The translations under genes were made by a program, and so were the position numbers. The notes beneath the pieces were generated by a model. The model saw only the letters and a list, made by a program, of their open reading frames with translations. It did not search any database and was not told the origin of the DNA. DNA of 64,000 nt from positions 8,928,001-8,992,000 of the forward strand of contig NC_060019.1 in assembly GCF_021134715.1 (NCBI RefSeq), written 5' to 3'. Origin of the DNA: Daphnia pulex. Taxonomy: Eukaryota > Arthropoda > Branchiopoda > Diplostraca > Daphniidae. Position 1 is the first letter of the stretch, and the number at the start of each line of letters is the position of its first letter. Shown piece after piece: positions 1-12,400 of this stretch.

Positions 1-1762
1 CTTGATCCATTGGTGAAGCCGAAAAGAGGTTGCTGAAATTCAAGACTGAAAAATTAATTAGACTGGACAATTTACAAATGCATATCTGTTGTCCCTTTTC
101 CCTGAGTAAACAGCATGTCCGCCGTTGGTTATTCGTCTGGTCGAAAGGGAAATAGCAATGAGAAGTTCTGATGTATTTTTGGAGAAAGACTTGTTTGATC
201 ACGAAGTAATTCTCCCTTGTGTTTCGCGATCAACTGTACCACCTTTATATAACGTTTCAACTTGTTCGCTCTTCACATGTATATGACAAATATCAATACT
301 ATTACTTCGCTAACAATAAAATATGAAATCAAACCTATTTTGTTCTTTATTCCTATGAAAAATTAAAAATTTTATAACCTATTTTAAAATTATATAATTA
401 ATTTCCTGTCCAAATTTTTATTATTTTTTTCCGCTTTATAAAAAAAACCACCATATTATTTATTTACTAAGTCTTTTTTGATAAAAATTGGCGATGTTCG
501 ATTATCCCTTGTTTTTTTTTAATTAGAAAAGAACAATTCTTTTAATATGTATTTTATTTTTTTATTTTTTACAAACATAACCACATGTAAATTTTATGGC
601 CCCCAGGGAGGGGGGGGCCTGTGACTTTCCCAACCGCGATAATAACATGTGCCGTTATTATTTTGTTGGTGCAGAAAGCCGGAATTTAATCTAGCAGTTG
701 TCGACTGTGTCAAACCTGACATAGATCAGGTTGCCTCAATCGTATACTGCACAATAAAAACGCCAAAGACGACAGTGAAACCATTTCAAGACTGCAACAC
801 AGGAAATCACTGGTAGAGCAAAAAAAAACACGAAAGAGAACAGATTTCAAACACAGGATAACATTGGCAGGGCAAATACACAAAATGCAAACAGAAAAAT
901 ATTTAAAGTCAGCGACCCGGATATCACTGGCAACTTCAGGCTAGTTCAGGATACCGCCAGCACAGCTACTTCTGGATAACACTGGAACCACACGCTGCAT
1001 ACAACAGTTCAATTAGTCTCCATCACATCTTTCACCACCTGGCTGCAACAAGGTAACCAACAGCGGACCTATTCAAGAAAATCAAAAAATTACCATCGGG
1101 GAAAGACAAGCACAATTACACAGGACTCTTAATGAAAAAAAAGAATACCAGGAGTAAGACAAAGCTACGCAGTCCAACAGATCTCTCCGATATCTCAAAT
1201 TTTACAAAGGAAGTCATAGTTGGTTGGCATCAAACTGGAATTTGATCTCTAGTCATATTAACAAAGAACTTTAGTAGGAAATTGGATACAAATAATTACT
1301 TTTGCTTTTGCATGGCACGAGACATACGACTGGGTGCAGGCAGCAAGACACACGAGGCACGACATTTCAGCAAAATGGACAGGCTTCCGAGTTAGATTCT
1401 GGTTTGACAAAGTGGTATTGAAATCACCTATCAATTTACACATCGAAATTTAACATTAAGTAACCCTAAGAAATTAACAAAAAATACCTTTACATTTTCA
1501 CCATGGGAATTTTGGGAAACGTCACGACCAGCATGCAGCATCCCACTTCTCATTCGTCAAGGAACAAAATGGCCGAAGACGCTCGCGCCACCTAGCGACA
1601 GCCAATTGGATTGCTTCCTTGCAGACAGCACGCAGCAGCTAAATTTGCAATTCCTCACGCCTTTCACAAGCTGGCACGAAATGAATCAATTGGGGATGGA
1701 TTACTCCAGCAGCTTTCCCTATGACACAACATACAAATGATTTAGTTAGCTATTTCAGACTA
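1..1762. repeat. Left arm of a giant inverted repeat
   Basis: Bases 1-1667 are the reverse complement of 3781-5447 (paired positions always sum to 5448), with no mismatch in the stretches I compared. An inner block (about 1719-1762) pairs with 3731-3774 after a 45-nt length difference, so the left arm carries about 50 nt (1668-1718) replaced by a few nt in the right arm. The arm starts at the window edge, so it may extend further. It contains a G-rich block near 600-620. A 61-codon ORF occurs identically in both arms (1258-1443 minus, 4005-4190 plus); it resembles no protein I know and is best read as a by-product of the repeat. Confidence 0.93.
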
Positions 1763-3730
1763 TACTTTTTCAACATCAAATGTAATTATTTACAGAAAGT
1801 ATGGGTATGATAGCAGCAGAGAATTGGATCTGGGGATGTCTTCAATATCTTGAAGATTTACTATGACTTAACACTGGAACTTAACCTGAAATATTAATGT
1901 AAACATTAAATGACTGTAGAAACTATTTAGCTTTGGAAGACATAGCTTACATTATTGGATTGGACCATATTTGATCTCTATATTGTCACAAGCACCTAGC
2001 TCACACAAAAACATCAGCTGAAATTTTTGAAAACATGAAGTCAAGAATGCAATAAGAACCATTAGCTTAATGATATGGTAAATGTTATGAATTAAAAACG
2101 GTTTAACTTAGCTCAAAATCCTAATCTAAATATTTGTTTTGATTTTTTGAAGTAACTTTAACTTATGATGTGTAACATGTAATTTAGGAGCAGACAAAGT
2201 TTCCGAAGAGGATTCTATTCTATAGTAGGGCATTTAGCCCAGACAAACTGTCACATTCCTATGCTGCTCTCCAATTATCAATGGTCATTGACACCTACAG
2301 AAAAAAAAAAGAAGAAAGAAAGATTTATCGCAGGTAAGGCACAGTGCAGAATGACAGGAATAAAAAGCTAAAAGGCAAAAAGGGTGATACCTAGAGGTAG
2401 CAGAAGACGATATTTCGTCAACAATCTGGAATCACTGACAGACGAGAGACACAACAGCGAACGTCATGCTGCCTTCCGCTCATTTTTATCACCTTGGGTA
2501 TTTCGTCTGTTGTGATGCTGCGGTGGTGGCTTTTTGGTGAAGACTAGATACAAATTTGGAGGAGAGAATATTACGTGAGTATCAAAGCCTTTTCTTGTTA
2601 GTTCTTTCAATTAAGTGTCAACGAGCCAGAGCGGACATTGTTTTCATGTTATTGTAAACGTTTCTTTTTTCTGGCACTAGACGGCATAGCCTTTGATCAT
2701 TTTCCACTCAGTTTAATTACGTTTACTTTGCACATCTCTGAAGAATTTTCTCAATGCTACTTAAAAAAAATTTGGGGTGATACCTGTCAGTTTCTGTTTC
2801 AGCAATAAAGCTCACTTGTTAGATTTTTAATAATTTGTTTTTTTTTTCTACTTCCGGTTTTCTCATATCTGTCAGTAGTTCAGTAAATATTTATCTGACG
2901 TACAAAAGAACCAAATATTCGTTATCCTCGTTAAATTTGTGGCAAAGTCCATGTTTTATTTTGTACGAAAGCGTACTTCCGGTTTTGAGAATTTTCCTGA
3001 ACTAAGCTAGTAGCAATAAAAAGCGTTCTTTGCAGCAAACAGGCTCACGTGTTAATTTCTATTTCAACAGGTTAGTTCAGGAAAATTCTCGATTTTGACC
3101 AAAATTTAGATTTCGTTTAATTCACATTTGATCGACCCCAAATTTCACGTAGATCACGAATATTTGGTTTATTTTGACGATAGCTCAATGTTTAAGGAGC
3201 TATTGCTTACTTCCGGTATACTTCCGGAAAAGTTGCTTAATACTAGCAAGTGAGCTTTGTTCTCTGTAGAATTCTAAAGACTCCATGCTAATTTTAAGCA
3301 AAGAGAAATTGTCTTTTTGATTACTTTTATGACTTGCGACTATTCTAAGGCAAGTCCTTTAGATATTGAGTTTGGAATGTGTCAAATAGATGGCGTGAAA
3401 GAATGTTGTTTGTTATATGGGCTTATGACGTCAAAAGTTCAGCGACATCTTCTTCGAAAATTACCAATGAATTCGTTGGTAAATTGACTAGATTTCCTGT
3501 GTTATTTGTTTGGCGTGTGTTCTTTCATTATTTCTCATCCATTTCCAGGAGAAAATGTGAAAGGTTCATGAAGCCTGTACTGTCAACTATTGTGAATCCT
3601 GGTGTCCTAACTGAATATGTCATTCTAATGACAGAGTGGTAACAACCAATGCTAGATTTAGTACAGTATTGCTGGAACATCTTTTTCTTATTGTCTTCTC
3701 ATCTTTTATTAGGATTCGAAAATTTACCGT
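1763..3730. other. Spacer between the giant inverted-repeat arms
   Basis: About 2 kb that is not shared between the arms. It holds no convincing gene: the longest ORF (3379-3642, plus, 87 codons) has no recognisable feature. It contains a second, diverged palindrome (about 2808-3257), described separately, and several copies of a short CTTCCGG-containing motif. Confidence 0.6.
2808..3257. repeat. Diverged nested palindrome inside the spacer
   Basis: Three nested reverse-complement pairs share a centre near 3035: 2808-2818 with 3247-3257 (core CAAGTGAGCTTT), 2909-2921 with 3157-3169 (core CGAATATTTGG), and about 2984-3002 with 3071-3089 (core TTAGTTCAGGAAAATTCTC). The intervening sequence has diverged. 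CTTCCGG motifs recur at about 2851, 2972, 3211 and 3222. It looks like an old foldback element lying inside the younger, larger palindrome. Confidence 0.6.
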
Positions 3731-5447
3731 AAGTCTGAAATAGCTAACTAAATCATTTGTATGTTGCGTCATAGTGAAGGGTGAAAGGCGTGAGGAATTG
3801 CAAATTTAGCTGCTGCGTGCTGTCTGCAAGGAAGCAATCCAATTGGCTGTCGCTAGGTGGCGCGAGCGTCTTCGGCCATTTTGTTCCTTGACGAATGAGA
3901 AGTGGGATGCTGCATGCTGGTCGTGACGTTTCCCAAAATTCCCATGGTGAAAATGTAAAGGTATTTTTTGTTAATTTCTTAGGGTTACTTAATGTTAAAT
4001 TTCGATGTGTAAATTGATAGGTGATTTCAATACCACTTTGTCAAACCAGAATCTAACTCGGAAGCCTGTCCATTTTGCTGAAATGTCGTGCCTCGTGTGT
4101 CTTGCTGCCTGCACCCAGTCGTATGTCTCGTGCCATGCAAAAGCAAAAGTAATTATTTGTATCCAATTTCCTACTAAAGTTCTTTGTTAATATGACTAGA
4201 GATCAAATTCCAGTTTGATGCCAACCAACTATGACTTCCTTTGTAAAATTTGAGATATCGGAGAGATCTGTTGGACTGCGTAGCTTTGTCTTACTCCTGG
4301 TATTCTTTTTTTTCATTAAGAGTCCTGTGTAATTGTGCTTGTCTTTCCCCGATGGTAATTTTTTGATTTTCTTGAATAGGTCCGCTGTTGGTTACCTTGT
4401 TGCAGCCAGGTGGTGAAAGATGTGATGGAGACTAATTGAACTGTTGTATGCAGCGTGTGGTTCCAGTGTTATCCAGAAGTAGCTGTGCTGGCGGTATCCT
4501 GAACTAGCCTGAAGTTGCCAGTGATATCCGGGTCGCTGACTTTAAATATTTTTCTGTTTGCATTTTGTGTATTTGCCCTGCCAATGTTATCCTGTGTTTG
4601 AAATCTGTTCTCTTTCGTGTTTTTTTTTGCTCTACCAGTGATTTCCTGTGTTGCAGTCTTGAAATGGTTTCACTGTCGTCTTTGGCGTTTTTATTGTGCA
4701 GTATACGATTGAGGCAACCTGATCTATGTCAGGTTTGACACAGTCGACAACTGCTAGATTAAATTCCGGCTTTCTGCACCAACAAAATAATAACGGCACA
4801 TGTTATTATCGCGGTTGGGAAAGTCACAGGCCCCCCCCTCCCTGGGGGCCATAAAATTTACATGTGGTTATGTTTGTAAAAAATAAAAAAATAAAATACA
4901 TATTAAAAGAATTGTTCTTTTCTAATTAAAAAAAAACAAGGGATAATCGAACATCGCCAATTTTTATCAAAAAAGACTTAGTAAATAAATAATATGGTGG
5001 TTTTTTTTATAAAGCGGAAAAAAATAATAAAAATTTGGACAGGAAATTAATTATATAATTTTAAAATAGGTTATAAAATTTTTAATTTTTCATAGGAATA
5101 AAGAACAAAATAGGTTTGATTTCATATTTTATTGTTAGCGAAGTAATAGTATTGATATTTGTCATATACATGTGAAGAGCGAACAAGTTGAAACGTTATA
5201 TAAAGGTGGTACAGTTGATCGCGAAACACAAGGGAGAATTACTTCGTGATCAAACAAGTCTTTCTCCAAAAATACATCAGAACTTCTCATTGCTATTTCC
5301 CTTTCGACCAGACGAATAACCAACGGCGGACATGCTGTTTACTCAGGGAAAAGGGACAACAGATATGCATTTGTAAATTGTCCAGTCTAATTAATTTTTC
5401 AGTCTTGAATTTCAGCAACCTCTTTTCGGCTTCACCAATGGATCAAG
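3731..5447. repeat. Right arm of the giant inverted repeat
   Basis: Reverse complement of the left arm. Bases 3781-5447 pair with 1-1667 without visible change and 3731-3774 pair with 1719-1762. Similarity can be followed exactly to 5447 because its partner is base 1; whether 5448 onward also pairs cannot be judged here. Such high arm identity implies recent duplication, ongoing gene conversion, a young foldback transposon, or an assembly artefact. Confidence 0.93.
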
Positions 5448-8400
5448 TCTGGAACGGTGGCGTACGATTGAACTGAAATGAGAACGGAGATTTAGTTACC
5501 AGTCAATAATTAAATAAAATTATTCATCCAGCATTACCTTAACGTGTGTACAGGTGGCAAGAGACGAGACGACACATTGACAAAAGGCAGCCGATAAAAC
5601 ATGTCCGACAGCCACCAGGCAACATCAACTATTTTGCACAACCATTCAACACTGCAAGAACACCAACATTAGGTAAATATCACATTGAAATATGATGTTG
5701 AACTGAGTGTCTGCACAAGCTCTATTTCAAGACATCTCAACTGGAAAATGACTGGAAAACCACTGCTCACACCATGTACGCTGCATCAACACCATTGGCA
5801 GCTCCAACAACTAAACCAAGAAATCCTATAAATCAAAGTTCAAAGGAAAACAATGAACCAATTACATTTTCAAATACAAAAAAGGGCAAATTTGTTTTAT
5901 ATATAAAAAAAAATACAATTCTATTGAGCAAATCTTTTCACAAAAGCTCTTAATTAGAAACATAAAGTTGTTGTAAAATGTCATCTAAATCAAAAATTCA
6001 ATGTCTTAACTCAATTTCTAACAAAAAACACATGTGTAGCACACTATTTTTTACATAAGACTCAAATTTAGGCAAAATGCTAACCCACCCGAGTTTTCTA
6101 ACAAGTTAAGTGCATGTCTGCAAAAGCTCTTGGCATAATTCCACTGGAAATTTCAACAATTTGCAAAACAAAACCCAAGCAAGCTCAGACTTTACTACTC
6201 AATGGTTAATAGAATAATAAAACTCAATTACTATTTGAAACAAAGTCACAAAATGTTAACAAAGTCTTGAATTAAAAAGCTAAGCAACATAATTACTAAC
6301 ACAACCACACAAAAAATTACATTTTATAAAATTAGAGAATAAAAGATGGAGTTACCATGTCTAGGATCAGAAATGTCACGTAAGAAAGTACCCAGCCATG
6401 AAATTCAAACCTTCTCGGACAGCGTCTCGACAGCAAAAGAAAGACTGTTTCGTCAGTCGTCTCAGCACTTTGGCAGTTTGATGACCCACCCCCCTACATC
6501 GCTCTAGAAACCAACACACTAGAGCTGAATAGTTCAATCCCTAAACACACTAAAATATTTAGCCACCTAGTGACAGCCCTTAGCAACCACGGACGACTAG
6601 AGTCGGATAGAGTCGGACGGAAAATAAACTTCGTCATCTCCGTGAAATACATTTAGTACAAAATGTACAATTTAAAAAAAAAAGGCAATCATCGAAAAAT
6701 TTACAAGTGAGCTTTCTTGGTGGAATAGTTATAGTTATCGTCAGTCATCACCAAAAAGTTACCAGGCAAAAAACTGCCGATAGCCTACATCTTTACAGGG
6801 ATGTGCAAAGTAACTGAAACTGATTAATAAAGCCTAAAGGCAAAAAGGCTATAATAAAAATGATCAAAGGCTATAGTACCCACCCGAAAAAAAGGGCCTG
6901 ATTTAGAGATTATTACACAGTCAGAGTTTAGAGCTAGAAGATTATTAGTAAATAATCTACGAAAATAAGTGAATTGTCGGGTACCTGGGCATGGGTGAGT
7001 GACTAAAGGTGTGTCTCAGCGGTCTGAAGTGGTCCAACTCGTCAGTAAAGAATTACTGTGTCGTAATATTACGGGTTAGACTCTTACGAGGTAGAATGTG
7101 AGACAACTGTAGGTTCACCAACATCAGGGACAATAGCAGCTTTTTCTGACTCAAGCACGCACCTTTCACCATTTACACATTGAGCAGCAAACACCATCAT
7201 TCTACAGCTTGAACTTCACCTGGCAATCAATACCTAAAGGGAAAAAGATTGATTTAGTTTCAAAAGATGCAGTATAGCTACAGAATGAAATCACAATGCT
7301 AGTGACTTCTTTCAACAGTGCTTATTGAACAAATTTGTTTCATGATGATGATATACAGCTGGCAGGCAAAATCACCTTTAGGTCTAATATCAATGCATTA
7401 ATATATTTATTTTACATGAAATAGTCTGAATAGAATTATCTTTCTATCAACATGATGGAAAATGTTGGAAATTCGTCGTACTCCTACTCGCGTACAAAAC
7501 CGTACAGCGTCCCGAAAACAAATGACGTGGTTTATTTGCTACGATTCCTACGAATACCAAGCCCCCTGATGGACGAATTATAACGGTACCTATTAAAATA
7601 TTGATAAAATGACAAGACAACTTCACCTTCAACACCATCAAACTACAACAACCACTTTTAATCATCAAATGGCCAAAAAATTGATAAAACAAAACAAGTT
7701 ATATAAATTAAATGAACCACCTTCGTCCTGTGTCTTCGAAACGACGCCGAAGACAAACGTACTGCAATGAGTTGGTCGCTTCTGCAGATTGGCGGGATAT
7801 TAGACTTCTTTAATCAACAAGTAATTATTTTGCAGTATTAATGGATGTGCAAGGAGACATTCGTATACAAGTCCACGATGATGGCTAGATGGGCGAGGCC
7901 GATCCAAGATGCTAACTTTCTCGCAGTAACAAGGTTCCGAAAGTGGTGTGGCCAATAGTACCAAGTACCTGCAAAGTATAAAGTATTATTACTAAATTGT
8001 ACAGATTCCTTAATCAGTCAAACAAACCAACAACAACTCAACTAATGCAGTTGGGGTTATTTTCAAAACAAATTATCTACTGACATCTAGCGGGCAGCTG
8101 TGGAACAGAAGTTTAAATTTCTCATTCGTCAGACGAAAAGTTGTTCCGGAAATAATCGCACATTTCGTTTACAAAAAGAAAACAAAAAATAGTTAATCGC
8201 TAACCAAAAATACAAAACAAAAAGAACTACTTGCCTTCATCATTAATTATAAAGGATGTTTTGAGGTACGAAGATTTTGCCACCTTATGGTTGAAGAATT
8301 CGGCCAACGACAGAGAGATACCAGATAATAAGGGAAGAAATACTCCACTCACAAATAAAGTAGAATATTACACGGTGATTATTGATACATGCGTACAGCA

Positions 8401-9400
8401 TGCCACTCGAATTGGGTGTTAAATTTGCGGATTTGAGGAATACGGTATCCGGAGCCTTACTATTAGGTTTCCCAATTAAGGGAGAACAGCGCTGTTTAAT
8501 TCCTGGAAACAGTGTAATGAAAATACTGTGACTTGATTAAACTTGCATTAATTGCTCAACTCACTTCTAAACTCAAAATATATGGCGGCCTTTTGCTAAT
8601 TTATGACATTTATCTAAATACTATACGACTTCGCATCGGGTCATCTTCTCCACAACAACAAACAACTTTGACGCTATTTACGCTCGTTTCAAAAGTCGCC
8701 AAATTCTTCAACACAAATTTCTACGATTTGTAAGTTAAAGAAATAATTACTTCACAATTTAAAAACCAGTTTACATTCATGTAGGAAACTCCTGGAAACT
8801 CGTACTAGTTTTGACATCAAATAGCTCGACAAATAAATATTGCTAATGTTAGCTTACGCCAGGTCGCGCCTCTTAGTTGCTATTCATCTTGTGTTCCTTG
8901 ACAATGTGCATATGGCGTGGTGCTTCGGTTGTTTACACAAGGAACTACGAAAAGTTATAGTGTTATATAGAAGTTATTACACAGTTAAATCGACAGTGTT
9001 GACAACGGGGCACGATCCGAATCCTGACAATAAAACAAATACACCTTGTGTCACGCGAACAAGTTATCAGACAGCAACGTCTACAGTTGTAGCCCAAATG
9101 ACTGCAAAGAGCTCAAGTGTAAACCTGTGCAGCTGTTTGTTCAGCCTATCACGCTTTCGAATTCCTAATAAAATGCGACGATCGCCATGAATCCCAGTAG
9201 CATCAAACCGTCATTTTCCTATTATAGATTAAAGAAGAAAAGCAGAAATAACTTGAGAACATTTCAAGAACAAATTAGTCAACGATTTCTTAGTGACGTT
9301 AAGGCAAACAAAAATAAAAGCCTGTTAGGGCATCGCGGAGAAATATTAGCTGAATATCCAACACGTCAAAGTTGAAATAACAAGAGACCATGGCGCAGCA
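5448..9400. other. AT-rich intergenic DNA without a recognisable gene
   Basis: ORFs here (for example 8840-9190 plus, 9187-9375 plus, 7447-7692 minus) are short, compositionally biased, lack motifs and match no family I recognise. A stretch at about 6700-6872 shares short blocks with the spacer of the giant inverted repeat, in opposite orientation. Otherwise I see nothing specific. Confidence 0.5.
6700..6872 (-). repeat. Dispersed copy of spacer sequence
   Basis: Read on the minus strand, about 6796-6872 shares the blocks ATAGCCTTTGATCATTTT and TTACTTTGCACATC with 2684-2735, in the same order but with an extra segment between them. At 6703-6713 there is also the AAGTGAGCTTT core found at both ends of the nested palindrome at 2808-3257. 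These are fragments of one repeat family. Confidence 0.5.
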
Positions 9401-12400
9401 GCACAACCGCCGCTGCTGGATGAAACCTGAAACCGAACGCGCGTCAAAAACCTTCTTTTGAGTTCATATGCATGCTGCATAGTAGGTTATTATTATTATT
9501 ATTTTTAAAACCTACGTACAGCAGCGTATATTCTGTTTGGCTTTTGACGTTTCCATCTCTGAAAAAGCTGCAGACTTCAACGCAGTATTGATGCACGGGG
9601 GGCTGGAGCTATTATTCCCAAAAGGAGAGAAGATTTGACGTGTTGCCGTAACGGTAGGGGCGGAGTCGAGCAAATCCGCCGTCCGACACAAATGACGATT
9701 GCCCACCCCCTCGATATCTATATGTATTCCGATATACTAGGTTCCGTGTGTTATTTATTTTTGACCACGTTCATCTGGTGAGCAGCAAAATATTCACATG
9801 TACCCCTACAATACACACAGACGTACGCCCATACTTATAACGCGGATGCATTCACAGCAGTCGACAAGTTCGATCCGCCCTCCGCAACTACCGGATAAGT
9901 ACATATGGCCATGGAGATTTATCATAAACTACTACAACCAACAGCATATAATAAATCTAACTTTGATATACATCCCCTTTTCTTCCGCTCCTGACTTTTG
10001 TCCGATGCACAATGCAAGTAAAAATGTGGAATGGAAAAAAAAAAATTGAAATAAGAGAAGAACGTCTACCTCTTCTTCCGTTTGATAGAGGGCGGGGCAC
10101 AGGTTCTCGTATTTGCTGTGCCTGGGATCTGGTATAGGGGGTTGCCCCCCTCTCTCTATACTCTTTTTTTTTTTACTCAATGTACACACCGACACTCCCC
10201 GTCGAAGCGAGTCTATAGAATAGCATCCGAGAGAGAGGAAAAGAATACAGCAGCTAGAGCGTCGCTGGGCGTTAAAAGGAGGGAGACCGGGTGGGGGGTG
10301 GAGTGGGGGTTCTGCCTACTTCCGAGTTCCTTTTTTTTAACCATTTCCCCCCTCTCTCTTTCTTTGCCGACGTCTCGTGACGTGCTTCCTATTTCGGCAG
10401 CACACCTGGGACCACCGTCAAGATGTGACGCGACGCCTACTTTTTTTTTCTGAAGTAGAAAAAGAAGAATGAAAATAAGAGAGTCTTGCGCATCAAAAGA
10501 GATCAAACTCTTGAATTGGCGCTTCCGGAAATGGGGAGCAAAAAGGGTGGGCGGAATAATTCTATTTGGATTTCCGATCCGCTGATGGAGACATCGCAAT
10601 AATCAGCTGGCAAATAACGTTTCTAAACTCAAAAGTACATTTACTTTAAATTGACGAGGTACGTGTAAGAGAGAATCACAGGTAGGATGTGCCTGATATT
10701 GGCCGACTAATAAAAGTTGCGTTTCTCTGCGCCTGAAAAAAATCGGAGAGGGGCACCTAAATCTAATCGAGAACCACTTTATCCGTGCAACATTAATATT
10801 TCTGCCCTCAACTGTCGATATGAGAGTCTAAATATACAACCCGCGTCCACATTATCAACGATCGGTTGATCCATGCCCGGCAACGCCTATGTATACGGAC
10901 CAGACACACACACACACACAGCTCAGGTAAACAAATGAGAAAGCGATTGGCTGCTGCTGCTGCTAGACATAATCATATCCTCATTCATGCGCATCTCTTC
11001 GTGGAAGAAGAAGAAAAAAAGAGAAAGTTCAAGTGATGTTGTCCTGCAGTATTAATAAATCTGCCCAACTAATACGAAAACGAATATCGGGCAGAGTGTG
11101 TGTTTCCGACAAACCGACCAAAAACCTTTGGCATGGCAGCCAATACTAATAATAACAAAAAAAAAGGAAAAAAAATGAGGATGGAGGAGGACGGTGCCAG
11201 ACGGAATTGATGGTGATGAACCGGAAAGACGCCATGGTTACAGGTTGCCGTAGCGTCGACGTCTTCTCCTTATTCTTTTCTATTATCGAATTCAATTGTA
11301 TATACTGATTTATTGTCCCGTGCTGAGGCGGAAGATCACACAAGGGGGTGCCCGTCTCCTTTTACTCTTTTATTTCCCTCTCTCTCCTTTTTCTTGTGTG
11401 TACGCGACGTACGACGACGCGTCTCCTCCCACATCCGCCCGTCTCCCTCAGCATTGGCCCCGCGTGCGCTGGGCGCCCCCCTTTTCATCGTCGGAGGAAG
11501 GAGGAGGTTTATAAAGTGTTGATTTTTTCTTTTCTTTTCTCTCGTTGTTGAAATCTCCATCACGTCTCCTCATCTTTAAAAAAAAGGATAGAGGGGGGGA
11601 GAATGTTTCATGAGGAAGTAAAAGGGGGGGGGGACGTCCATTGTCGTGAAAGCCAAGACTCAATAATGTACACCGAGGATGCAACTTCCTTCATCCACCC
11701 ACCCACTCACCCAAGATATTTCCCATTTGATAAAAATAAGAAGAAGGAGAGAGAATATAAAACTAGCGCCCGATGAAAAGATGATGGGAGGCGCAAGCCA
11801 GGAGCACGACTCGTGTCACTGGATCTCCTATATATCCCTGTGCTGCGCGGTGATGTCTATATCGAACTAAATTGTGCGTATAGGTAAAGGAGAGAGAGTG
11901 AGGGAACTCGGAAGCCGGATGAGAGATGTGAAATCTGATCGACTTTTTCCCCGTTTTTTTTTTTGTTCCGATTCTTTGGCGTAGGGAAATGAAAATGTTG
12001 GATGTAACGAAATAGGATGGGGGAAGCTAGTGGCACGCTTCTATGATAAAAAATTCCGATTGTTTAAACGCCGCGCCATTTGATAAAAAAACACACACCC
12101 GACAGATTTTGGTAATTCCGCTGGAAATCAAAAAATGCACCTGGACGCGTTTTTCTCATTTCATTATGAATAATCATCATCAGAATAATGAGCTAATGGC
12201 GCGTTTGTTTGCGTGGGTGGCAGCTCAGACACCCTTTTCCCCCACTTCAGACTAACTCAACAGTTTTTTCCCATAGAATTAAAAAAGATGTCTGCCAGCT
12301 GGAGCAGCTGTTTGACAAAAAAGTAAAATTCAAAAACCGAATTAAATGAACTTGGACAATTGCGCCGAGAAAAATTAAAAACAAAAGTAAAAAAAATAAA

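Noticed and set aside
1258-1443. Identical 61-codon ORF in both arms of the large palindrome (also 4005-4190)
   Set aside because: Identity is explained by the inverted repeat itself; the peptide shows no motif and no codon signature of selection.
8231-9375. Chain of plus-strand ORFs (63, 66, 116 and 62 codons)
   Set aside because: Different frames, no splice sites linking them in a sensible way, no recognisable domain, AT-rich composition like the flanks.
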